The notes under the pieces are model-generated. The model worked only from the letters and a program-made list of their open reading frames with translations. It made no database searches and was not told the origin of the DNA. From Punica granatum (taxonomy: Eukaryota; Streptophyta; Magnoliopsida; Myrtales; Lythraceae), in NCBI RefSeq assembly GCF_007655135.1, contig NC_045130.1, forward strand, positions 38,374,605-38,438,604: a stretch of 64,000 nt of DNA, written 5' to 3'. Both the position numbers and the translations under genes were made by a program. Shown here piece after piece: positions 22,710 to 34,164 of this stretch. Numbering within the stretch: position 1 is the first letter of the stretch; the number at the start of each line of letters is the position of its first letter.

Positions 22710-25700
22710 TTCCTCGTAATCTTCCGATCGACCAATCACGATGAAAGATGTGCCAATATCTATGTGTGTGTGTGTATGTTTATATAAGTCCTAGGATACA
22801 GAAGTTGATGATTCCTCTTATTTTAGCCAAGCACACCTTTGGTCGAGCTTATAGTAGCAAAGCTTTGTGCTTGTCTTGAAGACCGTGTGTTTGCTAATAT
22901 ATATATATAGAAGAAGAATTATCTATTTTCAAAAGAAATAAAAGAAAACAAAAATTAAAGACAAATACATGCATGGAAACAGTTTAATTAACCACCAGCC
23001 GCAGAGGGTTGCGGCTCCATATATGTGAGAAAGTTAACCTGCGGGTGCATAGATTCGCAGCTAAAAGCAATTTGCTGTTGGGTAGAATCGATGCCCGAGC
23101 GAATACTAATTTTAATATATTTTAAAGGTACCATGTCAATGCTCATACCTGAAGAATTAAGAATATAATTTAAAAAAAAAAATGCCAGAGGTGGAAGTGG
23201 TGCCTGACTTGTTATTGTGATGATAATGTTTATATGTTGGGAAGAAAAAGCGAGGTGCGAATTTGATGATCAAATGGATCAAAACTTGTGGCTAAAAGGT
23301 GATATGGAGCATGCAGTTTTGTGTCACCATGCATGAAATGCTATTCTATATGCATTTGATCTATGCAATCATGTCATCACGTAAGGGAAAAGGAGGGGAA
23401 TAATTATTTATTTAATTAATTGATAATACAATCAGAAATAATGCATGCAATATGGAGAAGAAGAATTTCAGTCATGATCACTAGTGTTGTTTGTATGTGT
23501 GTATGAGTGGGAGTCGAGAACTTCTTCCCCCCACTATATCCACTTGGCACATGTGTGGTTGTCAAATTTAATCCTACTACATGTATGCTTGGTATATTGT
23601 TAATTAGTTTATACATTAATTAAGTAATGCTCACATATATTGCTTGCATTCTTGCCTCTAATTAATTCCCAAACCCTAAAATAAGAATACCAAAATCAGA
23701 AAGAAAAGGGTTCTGCGTAATGATACATGTTATCAATTTGGAAACAGAAGCAAGTCCTCAGACTTGATAATATATATCATATACAACAATTGAAGAGAAA
23801 TTCTTTTTACGTTTTTTATTTTATTGGAGGTGAATTCAAAGAATTGTATAATCGTCTATTCCTGATATTGGTAAATGACCCAAAGCAGTTTGATTATAGT
23901 TCAATTCGTGACTATTCCTAATGGACGAGGTAACAAAGCAACCTTTGCCCCCACTGCCACTAAATCACCACCCCCTAATTAGTCAAACTAGTGCTTGTTT
24001 TTGCATCGAGGACCGTTGCACCAGGTGCCGTGCCAAGGTATGAGTGTTTTATATATCACATTGAGCAAAGACAGTTGTTGCTATTCAACGGGCTTATTTA
24101 TTGGCAAGAACTTATTGAATCCATTGGTTTATATCCTACCAAGTGAAGGTTGCTTGGCTACGTTGGTCTCTATAAATTACACACAACAATATAAATGAAG
24201 AAAAAGATTAGGGTGTTGTCCCTTTTAAGCTTTAATACAAATTAATCATATCCAAATTATCATGCTGTAACGAAAATAAAAGCTTTTAAAACATAATTGC
24301 GTCAATTTTGAGAGCGATCAAGAAAACCGATGCAATTGAAAAAGAGAAGTGAACGTTTCATTTAAGGTAAAACATTCTTTTAAAAATTTCATTTATTTTG
24401 ATTCTTTAATTTACAAGATTGAAAACTGTTGAATTTGAGATTAATTTCATATGACAATAATGGATCGACCTAAAAAAGAGGATGAGAATATTTTGACATA
24501 ATACTTTGAGTGTGTTTGTCATTCAAAGCAAGGACACTTGGAAAAATGATACATTTCTTATTGTTTAGTAAAATTATTTGTTATTTAACAAAAGTCTTGT
24601 TATTTTGAAAATAATATTTTTTTCCACAAAATAATGAGCTTCTTTTCATTTAATAAGTGAGACTTTTATTTTAAAAAACAATAAATTTCTGGTTAAATAA
24701 CAAGACTTTATTATTTCACAAAAAAATTTCACTCACAGTCATCCGACGGCGTGTCTCTTTCTAATTGATCTATGCAATGTACTCCTTTTAAGAGCCTCCC
24801 AATAGAAGTTAATTCCTATCCACTTTGTCATAAAAAAGGGAAAAATATAATATCAGATCATTTTTTATAATATTCTTTCTTCTGATTGTAAGTACACGGT
24901 TTGTAAGTCAGATTCGGTCCATTTGATGAGAACCACTTTCGGGGGAATAAAAATAGTTGAATTCCATCCTCATATTCCTTTGAGGTGAATTAGATTTGGA
25001 CAGACATAACGATATTCTGTCCGTCAGCAAAAATAATTATCTTGGTAATTGCGATATTTTGTCTGTCAAAAAAAGCATTTTGCTATGCTGAAGAAGGAGA
25101 TGGGATTGTGCGATTCGACATAATGTTCGGTACGGGAAAAGAATTAGAAGCATTTAGAATATCTTCCCTCAAGCAAGCACATTATTATCATTGCAAGTTA
25201 GTTGCCTAGCTATACATGTGATAGTGAAGTGAAGTTGACCAAACCAAACCATCTATCCATCCACTTGATGATGAGATGAATATGGGCATCTATTAGTACT
25301 CACAATTCCTCAACCCCATTTTAATTGGTATGAAATTGAAACACATGTGCTTGATAAAGATCACACACACACATTCCATTTAATTGCATTGTTCCATACC
25401 CGTCTCAGTCGAACATCTTCTAGTATTATCTGCTTGGCTGAAATCATTACGTACGTATTTGATTTGATCCATTGATCCATTGATTGATATATATATATAT
25501 ATATATATGAAAAATAGCTGAGCCGTGACATGTGCGGGGTGTTTCGATGATTATCCCGGGTCTTGGAGGAGTATCGGATCGGATATAGAGAAGATGGGCC
25601 GTGAGCATTATAGCAAGTTGGGTCGGATTGAGGTCCATATAATTGAAGATAGGCCCAAGACATGGAAGCTTAGCCCAATTGGGGAAAATTAGCCCAGGAA

Positions 25701-26467
25701 TCCAGCATGGAGGAATTTGGTTTGAAGTTGGTCGGTCTGCAAGCAACAGGGGCGGTGGGAATTTGATTTTCTTGGCAGCCGATCTCATGCTTGAAGCTCA
25801 AGCATGTAAAATTATCGTGCTATCTCTTTAATTTAGTAAGTCGAATAAATTGGAACGTATCTCCGACATTTCTAGGATATTCGTTAGAGAGTCAGATAGT
25901 CAATTTTCTATTTCGATTTTATTCCGTGGCGCATATAATTTAGATATATTCTCTAGGGTTTCAATGTACATGCTGACATATACGTGCCGTTTATTTCGTT
26001 GTAAACTCTCCAAACACACATCAATCAAACACATATCTTTTGTCCTTTCGTTCATCGTTCTTCCTATTCCTCGCACTTCGTTTCATTGTTCTTACTTTTC
26101 AAGACATTTCTTTTACAGCACTTTCAATTCCCGTACTTTTCCCTTCAACCGATCCGTGAGGATCAAAGCCGCATCCGTTCTTGGAACTCCCGGGCATCCA
26201 AAGCGAAGATTGCAATTTTCTTCGACACCGGCTGCCGAAGCATCTCTAAGGATTTGTGGGTTCACTTATATAAGTGGATTCCCACGAATTCACAACTCAG
26301 TTTGCTGAGTTGAATTTGGCCGAGAGAATAATGAGGGGGCTTGCGGGGCCACTCGTTTATTTTTCGGACTTGAATTCGCGTTCGAAGGTGAATATTTTGG
26401 TGAAGAATCACAAACAGTCAAATCTTCGGACTGCGAATCGTCTAAGACGCACTTTAATTTTGAAGAT
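22710..26467. other. Gene-free spacer upstream of SWEET3
   Basis: The first several hundred bases beyond 22709 must include the SWEET3 promoter; a (TG)n stretch is at about 22763-22778. The rest is AT-rich with many short frames and no protein I recognise. A (TA)n run lies at 25488-25508. The stretch 25830-26450 is more complex and CT-rich and might be part of an old retroelement LTR or leader, but I found no second copy, PBS or coding domain to support that. Confidence 0.5.
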
Positions 26468-26643
26468 CAAGCCCTGTTTGTTTTCAAAGAATTTGATTTT
26501 AACTTTAACTTTAACTTTAACTCAACACACTACACAACAAAAACACAAGTTTCCCAAATCAAATTTATAACTACATCTCATTTGTCATTTTCCACAATCA
26601 AAATCAAAATCAAAGTAACTTTAACTCTGAATCCAAACGGCCC
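26468..26643. repeat. Tourist-like MITE, copy 3
   Basis: The element shares the family core (ACACAACAAAAACACAAGTT, CACAATCAAAATCAAAATC, ACTCTGAATCCAAACGG) and a degenerate left end (GCCCTGTTTGTTTTCA). The interior has TTTAAC repeated four times. The target duplication cannot be assigned with confidence. Confidence 0.75.
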
Positions 26644-27508
26644 GTTACAATCTAGTCACTGTTCAGTCCCGCGGACTTTTGAAACCGTGGTACACGCTTT
26701 GTTTTGATGAGATTGATTGCGACACGTTAATACTCTCTGAATCGTATCCTGACACGCCTACAATCACCACACGCATGGCCGAGTTGGTGTCTAATGTTTT
26801 TAGCGTGAACAGGACCTTTGATTGCTGATCAAGGTAAAAACCTCCTCTTTATGTTTCGTTTTCGGTGAAATGCCCAAAAGGAGGATGATCGATGTTGGCA
26901 GCATATGCTTTTTTTGAAGCGACAACATGTGAAACTCAATTTATATTTCCTAAAAGAATTTTTGAGCCAAAAAAAATGAATCCCGGCATATTTTTTGCAC
27001 AGAACAGGAACCACATTCGGACATGGTGTACAACTTAACTGAAACTATGGCGTGAACACATACATGATCTTCGCAGCTCGAGAAAATCTCGAATCAGAAT
27101 CAAATTCCTCTACTCAAGATTGTGATGTAAGATATAAATATGAAAGTAACGAGTTCTATATATATGTTTTCGGTCAAAATATCTCAGGGACAACTGAGTT
27201 TCTTTATACAGAAGAACATCTGTTTGACAATATAAAATTTCACTCGATTTTAGCTTTGCTTTATATTCGTATCAGGGATCGATGTACATATAGAACCTTC
27301 AACATTCGTCACAACAGACAGAAAATATATGGTGTTACGTATTCTCCGCAGCTCTGCAATGTTATACACATATTTAAATACCGATCGATAAGGTATGGGA
27401 CTGCTATTGGAATATACAGCAATGGTTTCGTAAAATGGCGGGATGATGATGGGAAGTTGCAAGACATTGAATGAGGAATAATATGTACTGTGATAGATGA
27501 TGGATTTC
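26644..27508. other. Spacer and likely SIG5 3' UTR
   Basis: A plus-strand frame of 140 codons at 27052-27474 ends 35 bp from the SIG5 stop. It shows no domain, and its composition (many Tyr, Ile, Arg) is what AT-rich noncoding sequence gives by chance. I treat the right part as SIG5 3' UTR. Confidence 0.5.
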
Positions 27509-29727
27509 TCACACTATATACCGGCGTAAATAGTCAACTCGAGCTGGATGCTTGAGCTTCATGAGAGCCTTCACTTCGTGCTTTCGAACCATCTCCCGAG
27601 ATATGTTCAAGTTCCCAGCAATCTCTCCCAGTGTCCTGTCTCCTTTCCCATCGAGCCCGTATCTTTGCCTGATGACTAGACTCTCTTTGGGCTTCAGGGA
27701 GTCGAGCTGAAAACATGAAACTTCCATGGTGGATAAAATATCTATTGATAAATGACGAGTGGTTACGAGAACATTTGTAAAGGTTTTTTTTAACTAACCA
27801 CATCGTCGAGAGCAAGTCTGAGAAGAGCAGGTTGCCTCCTGTTGTCTCCTCCGACACCATCAACATCAGTAATGGCACTAATGAATTCTTCCTGGGTGAC
27901 AGCATGCCTTGAATGGAGAGAGTAGACTGGCTTCGAAGCCCTCATGACTTCATGGTATCTCTCTGGTGACATTCCAACTCTCTCGATTATCTCATCCTCT
28001 GTAGGCATTCTATTTAATTCAAATAGCAGCTCGAGTTTCGCTCTTTGAATCTCAACTCTGACCTGTAAAGTCGATTACATGAAACTCATCTTAACATCTT
28101 CAGCGATAGCAAACATTACCCGTATATAATCCTCTAAATATGCCCTCTCTATAAACTATTACTAATAATTTAAAGTTCCAAAATCTCTAATATCCACACA
28201 TTCAAAGAGTGCAGCCCATTCTTCGGGATGCATTCCTGAAGGAAGGCTAGTATCCTTCCTTCTTCGTGCAATTGATTGAAATTGCAATAAAGACATTGTC
28301 TATAGACAATGTGACTGAGAACAGAGAGCAGAAAGTATAATTCTTTAGACAAGAGGAAGTAAGTACCGATTCTAGGCCAAATGAGACACGAGTAAAGCTG
28401 GAGACAGTCATGGAACGGATGATGGCATGCCTGATCCAAAACAGGCTATAAGTGGAGAGCCGCAATTTCCTATTCGGTTCGAAGCGATCTATTGCTGCAA
28501 TAAGCCCCTTCACTCCCGCTTGGCAAAGATCTTGAAATCTCGATCCATTTGCGAAGTCTTGAAAATACTTGTTGATGACGAACAAGACTAGCCGAAGATT
28601 ATGCTGCAAAGCAAATTAGCTTAAGCGGTCAAATTTGTAGCTCTAAGCCTCTAAGCAACATTTCTTTCTGAAATCATGATAACAGCAATATCCTGGTTTT
28701 GCAAGAGAAACTAGAGACGTGGAATAGAAGAGAATACCTTGATGAGTTTGTTTCTAGCTGCACGACCAACCTCCAGGTGTTTCCGCACTTGAGCCACAGT
28801 CATTTTTGTGGCATCTGCTAATTCAGCGTCGGCTGGTTGTCTACCCAGTCCAGCTCTCAAGTTCTCCCTCACCTCAAAGAGAGCCTGATTTGTGTGAAAA
28901 GATCAGAGTTGGAAAATGGCAACCTTACATAAAACAGGGCGACTTGACTAAACCTTTTGAAAAAGGGACCAGAAAACGTTATACGTTATCTTTCTTTCAC
29001 TCGACTTTTTCGAGAGAAAAAGGCTCACCTTCATCGGCTGCATCAATTTGAACAGCCAAGCGTGTTCCGTGGAAGGGAGAACAGGAGGTATCTTCATTTT
29101 CTTCCAGTCCAAGCTGACCAAATCAGTTGAAGCAGAGTAGTCCCGAACCAGCCTTTCAATCTTCTCATCTTCACTCTTGACATCCTTCTTCTTTTGCTCT
29201 GAAGCAACGGGTTTCTCGTCCTTGTTATTTTTCAGTGCGATCCTTCTATCGAGACTCAGTCGTTTCGCTTTCTTTGTCCTGTTTCGGACCACAGTTTGAC
29301 CAACCTCATCGTTTTCTTCCTCATCACCTTCAGCGGTCTTCTTTCTCCTCTGTCGGCCTCTCTTCTTCTCACCAGTTACTTCTTCAGCGTCAGATGTATT
29401 AGGGGTTGAAGTAAGCTTGTATATATCCTCAAGTTTGGCAGCAGCATCATAATAATCCAATTCCAATGTGCACGGAGAAACTTCATCTGTTAAGACAGCC
29501 TTCCTAGAGGACTTGCTCCCGTTTCCTACCTTTTTCTTTTGCTTCTTGGACGTTTCTACTGGAGAATGAGTCTGGTCCTGGTGGGTCAGCAAAGCTGTAC
29601 TATTGTTCTTTTCTCCTCTGAATGCTACAATCAAAGGTCTCTTTACTACAGATTTGCTAGTTGAGAATTTTGAATTAAATCCCACCAGTGTTCCAGAAGC
29701 CGAGCTGGAGACGGTCACAACTCCCAT
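27509..29727 (-). CDS. SIG5: Plastid RNA polymerase sigma factor SIG5 (SIGE)
   Basis: Coding exons are 29727-29029, 28884-28738, 28603-28367, 28062-27799 and 27706-27509, all in phase 0, giving 514 residues. The product directs the bacterial-type plastid RNA polymerase to promoters; in Arabidopsis SIG5 is induced by light and stress and drives the psbD blue-light promoter. The N-terminus ([14 protein letters not shown]) is a plastid transit peptide, followed by a Lys-rich variable region. Sigma region 1.2/2.1 is in exons 1-2. Regions 2.2-2.4 are in exon 3 ([37 protein letters not shown] at about 332-348). Region 3 is in exon 4, and region 4 is in exon 5, where the helix-turn-helix is [20 protein letters not shown] (about 473-492). 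The start motif, the [17 protein letters not shown] segment and the C-terminal [14 protein letters not shown] identify SIG5 rather than SIG1-4 or SIG6. Confidence 0.95.
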
Positions 29728-30870
29728 GCCAAACTTGTTTACGCAATAGTTTTACTCGATATAAGAAGGCTCTGTTGCTGAAAAAAGGCTGCAAGCATAG
29801 AAGGCATACATGGTAAAGACATGATCTCTCAGCGGGTGGTGTGTATTCCAGATGCATGTGTTCTTGAGTATCAAACTATTTTTTTTCGGTTACATAAGCA
29901 TCAAACTAAGTACTTAGCTAAGCAAAGTCGGATTAAATCCGAATGGGATTAGCCACTGACTCCAAACCCAACAAACATATACCCAGCAAAGTACAATGAC
30001 AGGCAAGTCAAACTATTGCAAAATTCTAATCATCCACAGAACATTACCCGGTAAACATGAAGAGAACGAACTTCAAATTCTAATCATTTCAACACTATCA
30101 AGTGCAGGCTGTTACTGATCAAATCCTAAAGCCACATCAAGATTGAGCCGACAAGGAAATCTCGAAAATCTTCCGTCCAATTAATCGGTCATGCTGAAAA
30201 ACGCTCGCTTTTGCCTCTAATCAAAACTTATACACAAGCAGAGTGATCTTCAACTGGACACCGATTCACCAACTATAATGCCCTGCCACTCCCCTCATTT
30301 CTCAATCATTCGGACTTCACAACAAACCACACAATGCCGACATATCGACATCTCCGAGCCTAAACTATAGAAGTTGTCATTTCACAACTACGACACGCTA
30401 ATCATCCCAAACAAAACCAATCAACCACACCATACGTCCCCGAAGATCACGAGAACGAGCGGCCATACTTAGAAATGGAAGAATCGACAGGAACCGGACA
30501 CAATACACAATCATTGAGCATCACGGAATAAAAAATCCAAGACAACGGAGAAAACCGTACCTCAAGTGAGCGAGCTCGACGAGTTCCTGTCGGAGTCGTC
30601 AGAGGCGAAGTCGGGTGTCTGGCGAATGAATGAGAATCTCCGGCGAGGAGAGAATTTCCGGCCTTTTAACGGAGTGGAAGGCAATAAAATACGTAAATTA
30701 CGTAGTCCACAAAAATATGTCTCCCGGGGATCTAAGGGATGGGGACCGCTCGGGTCCGAGATCGACGGCCGGGAAACTCTCCACGTCATCGGAGGGATCC
30801 TACGTGGCAGCCCGGGCGGGGCGGGAAAAGATATTTTGGGGAAGGGTTTATGGATTAGATTCGAGAACGT
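29728..30870 (-). promoter_or_regulatory. SIG5 leader with probable 5'-UTR intron and G-box/ABRE motifs
   Basis: On the transcript strand a strong acceptor (CCTTTTTTCAG) ends at 29778, 50 bp before the ATG. A donor (CTTGAG/GTACGG) lies at 30560, so an untranslated first exon around 30561-30700 with a 783-bp leader intron is likely. Further upstream are ACGTGGC (30802-30808), which matches the ABRE core, CCACGTCA (30781-30788), and AACGTGG near 30867. Such G-box/ABRE words suit a light- and ABA-responsive gene. The intron is inferred from sequence only. Confidence 0.55.
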
Positions 30871-30949
30871 GGTCAGCTCTCATAGGACGACTGGCATCGC
30901 GTGAGTCACGGGGCCCACTGTCAGTGGTGGCACTTTGCATCTCTACGTA

Positions 30950-32705
30950 GCTCATCCATGGCCACATGAATTGAATGAAAAACATGGGAAAAGAAAATTA
31001 ATTTTTTTAAAGAATTAAATGTTTATTTTATTGAGTGTTTCTAGAGCGGGACACTAAATAATGTGCCATGATGAGATACATACTTTTTACATCCTTTATT
31101 AAAACTTACATTTTGACCCGTAATTTTTTTAATCTTGTTACAATATTATCGGGTCACATTTCAAAATAATCAAATATATTTGATTGATGATGTGTCACAT
31201 TTAGACGTCGACACGTGTTACAATTACTATGTGACTCTTTAACTGCTCCTACTGGTACCACGACAAATCCGACCCGACTCTATTGAAACAAACGGTTTTT
31301 CAATAGTATTAGGATAAGGAAATTATTGTTGCCAAAAAGAAAAACCGATTGGAAATGAGGAAAAATAATAAAAAAGATTGACATGGATTGGCCTTCAGCG
31401 AACTCTCTGAAAATACTACGGGAAGCCTTGAGCGATGGCGTCGTTTGATGAAGTAAAGCAAAACATATCGATAGGATTGACCATCTTAATCCAAACCAAT
31501 TTCCCGTCACAACGGCAAGACGTCCGACAGGGGCGATTTTCGAATTGAATGTATCGCGAAATTGATGAGGGTGTTGAAGTTTCAATTCCAATGAAGAAAA
31601 TTTTCAACTAAATAAAAGGAAATGAGAACCCCGATTGTTTGTAGTAGCAATTTGATGATCGAAAAGGTAGAAACCTTTGTATTAATTGCTAGATGATGAT
31701 CGAACATGATGGTCAGAATTGAAAATGATAGAATGAAAGGATGAAAAACCTGAAAAAATGGTTAAGAAAACGATTGAATGAACCAATAGAAAATCAAACA
31801 AACCGAATTAATAAATAATATCAAACCGGAGTTGTAAAAAATAGGTCTATAGTTTTGGTTTTAGTACTATTAATTAGGGTCGGGTTATGCCCATACCTAT
31901 TACATGTTGCCCCCCGTGTGGACACGTGTGACGATTTAATTAGGCCAAGTGTTAGATGAGTGAGAGACTAGTACAAACTATTGTGGGTAAAAACCATTAA
32001 ATAAATAGTTGAAGGATTATAATTTGAGGGATAAAATATGTAAATTATGAATGATTAAGATTTCGTGTTGAAATATCTAATGGATATAATTAGTATCTCA
32101 TAATGAGACTTTATTTAGTGTCTCATACTACAAAGATCAATTTTTATTTTCAAAAATAGCGAGCAGTAGTGTGGCACACTCTACTGTACCGACGATTTGT
32201 GATATCCTTGCAACCATACATTTTATATTAATAAAATTTCACAAGATCGTACCACTCTCCTTTTCAAAAGTTCAAGCCCACAAATTTTTATAAATAATTC
32301 TTAACAGTATTGTCCGTGGTTTAATAAAAAAGTATTAATTCTTCATGATTGTATGAGAAAATGTTATATCACCAATGTGTATAATTATTATTATTTAGCC
32401 AAACCAAATTTTAATTGTGGGGTGCAATGTTTGCGTGCACGCATGCGTGCTTTCTTTCCACGTAAAATCCTTAATTTGATGTAAAATACTTAATTTCATA
32501 TGCATGGAAGAGACAAAGATAATAATAATTATAATTATAATAATAATAGAATAATTAAGGCTGAAGAATTTCCAACGGCGAATTATTGGGGGAAGCTGCA
32601 GACTTTTTGTGAGGCTGTAATTAATATTGGGGGCGTGGACAATAAAATAAAAGACACAATTTCAATTAAACCACACACACGGCTTCATCGGTTCGATGCT
32701 TCTAC
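30950..32705. other. AT-rich spacer
   Basis: No gene is recognisable. Overlapping frames at 31280-31607 lack any domain. Phrases such as 'gtctcata' and 'gacacgtg' recur but do not form a defined repeat. Confidence 0.5.
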
Positions 32706-32905
32706 TTTTCTCAATTTTAATATTAAATTCTCTCAACTATTCATTACTTTTTCACAATTCAACAACACAATTATTACTTAATCATTATTTTCTCTCAATT
32801 ATTTATTATTTTTTCACACTTTTTCTCATAATTCAACAATACAATCATTACAAACCAATTAAAATCAAAACTCAACTCAACTCAACTCTCAATCCAAACA
32901 CACTC
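32706..32905. repeat. Truncated PIF/Harbinger-like MITE
   Basis: This is the right two thirds of the MITE that follows it. It shares the block from TTTTAATATTAAATTCTCTC through CAATCCAAACACACTC almost base for base, but its left terminus is absent. Its right end abuts the shared TAA at 32906-32908. Confidence 0.8.
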
Positions 32906-32908
32906 TAA

Positions 32909-33216
32909 GAGTGTGTTTGGATTTGCAACAATTTTCAACTCAACTCAACTCAACTCCACTTATCTTCAATTCAACATCACAATCATTACTTTTTTTTATT
33001 TTTTAAATATTTTTAACTATTCAATTCAATTTTTAATATTAAATTCTCTCAACTATTCATTACTTTTTCATAATTCAACAACACAATTATTACTTAATCA
33101 TTATTTTCTCTCAATTATTTATTATTTTTTCATACTTTTTCTCATAATTCAACAATACAATCATTACAAACCAATTAAAATCAAAACTCAACTCAACTCT
33201 CAATCCAAACACACTC
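32909..33216. repeat. Complete PIF/Harbinger-like MITE (308 bp)
   Basis: The termini are GAGTGTGTTTGGATTTGC and, on the other strand, GAGTGTGTTTGGATTGAG. The target duplications TAA lie at 32906-32908 and 33217-33219. The interior is AT-rich with CAACTCAACTCAACTC steps. A third relative, in which another element is nested, is at 48980-50015. Confidence 0.9.
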
Positions 33217-33219
33217 TAA

Positions 33220-34161
33220 TTCATTCACCTATTTTGCCTCAAGAATGAGAAGAGACTGGGTAATTATCAAGACATCGAATATAGCGAGATCGTCAAAGGC
33301 TTTGGCCGGGATCCGCTGGTAAAATATTCTGGCGGATTAGTGAGGGATTAGCGAAGGAAACTTAGCGAGGGATATATGTTGCCAGGTTTCCTAGTTCGTT
33401 CAATTATTCTTTTTTATTTCCCCTGGAAACATTGTTCATTCATTCATTTATCAGGTTGTTATTGGCTAATATCGAAGCAGTTTCGTATTTCATTTCAATT
33501 ATATGTCACACATGTGTTAATAAAACCATAAAGACATGTCCTGGTAAAGTTCTGGAAGGAACCAAAAACTTCTTTGCGTGCATTGCTGTGATAAGATAAA
33601 GAGTCGATGTTACGTTCTTGTGATGCATGGATAAGATGGAGCGTCGAGGCAATTATATATATAACATGGGCAAAGGCCAATTAGCCCATCTGGCTTTATA
33701 CATGGATAAGATGGACCCATGAGGCCTGGGAGAGTTGAAATGAGCTCGGTCGATCATTAGCAAATGCATATATAGAAATGTCACAGGACTAAACCTAAAT
33801 TTCTAATAGCACAAGACATAGACCTATAGGTAGATGCCGACCGGTATGTGCCTCATCCGAAGCAAATTATGCACCAATAACTTTGCGAAGCAAATTCAGT
33901 AGAAATCCTATACATATGCTGGTCGACGTTCTAGGGGTGGGCAGAACAACCATAAAGGGGAACCAACCAACTAGAGAGATGAAACCCCATATATCCAGAA
34001 AATCGATAAAACCGTGCCGATGGTATATGTCGAACTCAAATCTTTTCTGCATTTTGGGATGCTTCCATTTTAGAAGCATTTCATTGCATGATGAGCTTAA
34101 AGAGAGAATATTTAATAATTGTTTGGAGAGAGTATTAATTTCGATGCGTAAATTGTGAACT
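33220..34161. other. Spacer, nothing recognised
   Basis: There are short frames only. A TAGGGGTGGGCAGA word near 33933 resembles a hAT terminus, but I could not find a matching second end. Confidence 0.45.
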
Positions 34162-34164
34162 CTT

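Noticed and set aside
25830..26450. Possible LTR or retroelement leader
   Set aside because: No second copy, primer-binding site or target duplication could be found in the window.
27052..27474. 140-codon plus-strand frame next to SIG5
   Set aside because: No domain or conserved motif, AT-driven composition, and position in the expected SIG5 3' UTR; best explained by chance.
30562..30950. Overlapping frames of up to 112 codons on both strands
   Set aside because: They lie in the GC-rich leader and promoter of SIG5, have no domain and overlap each other in different frames.
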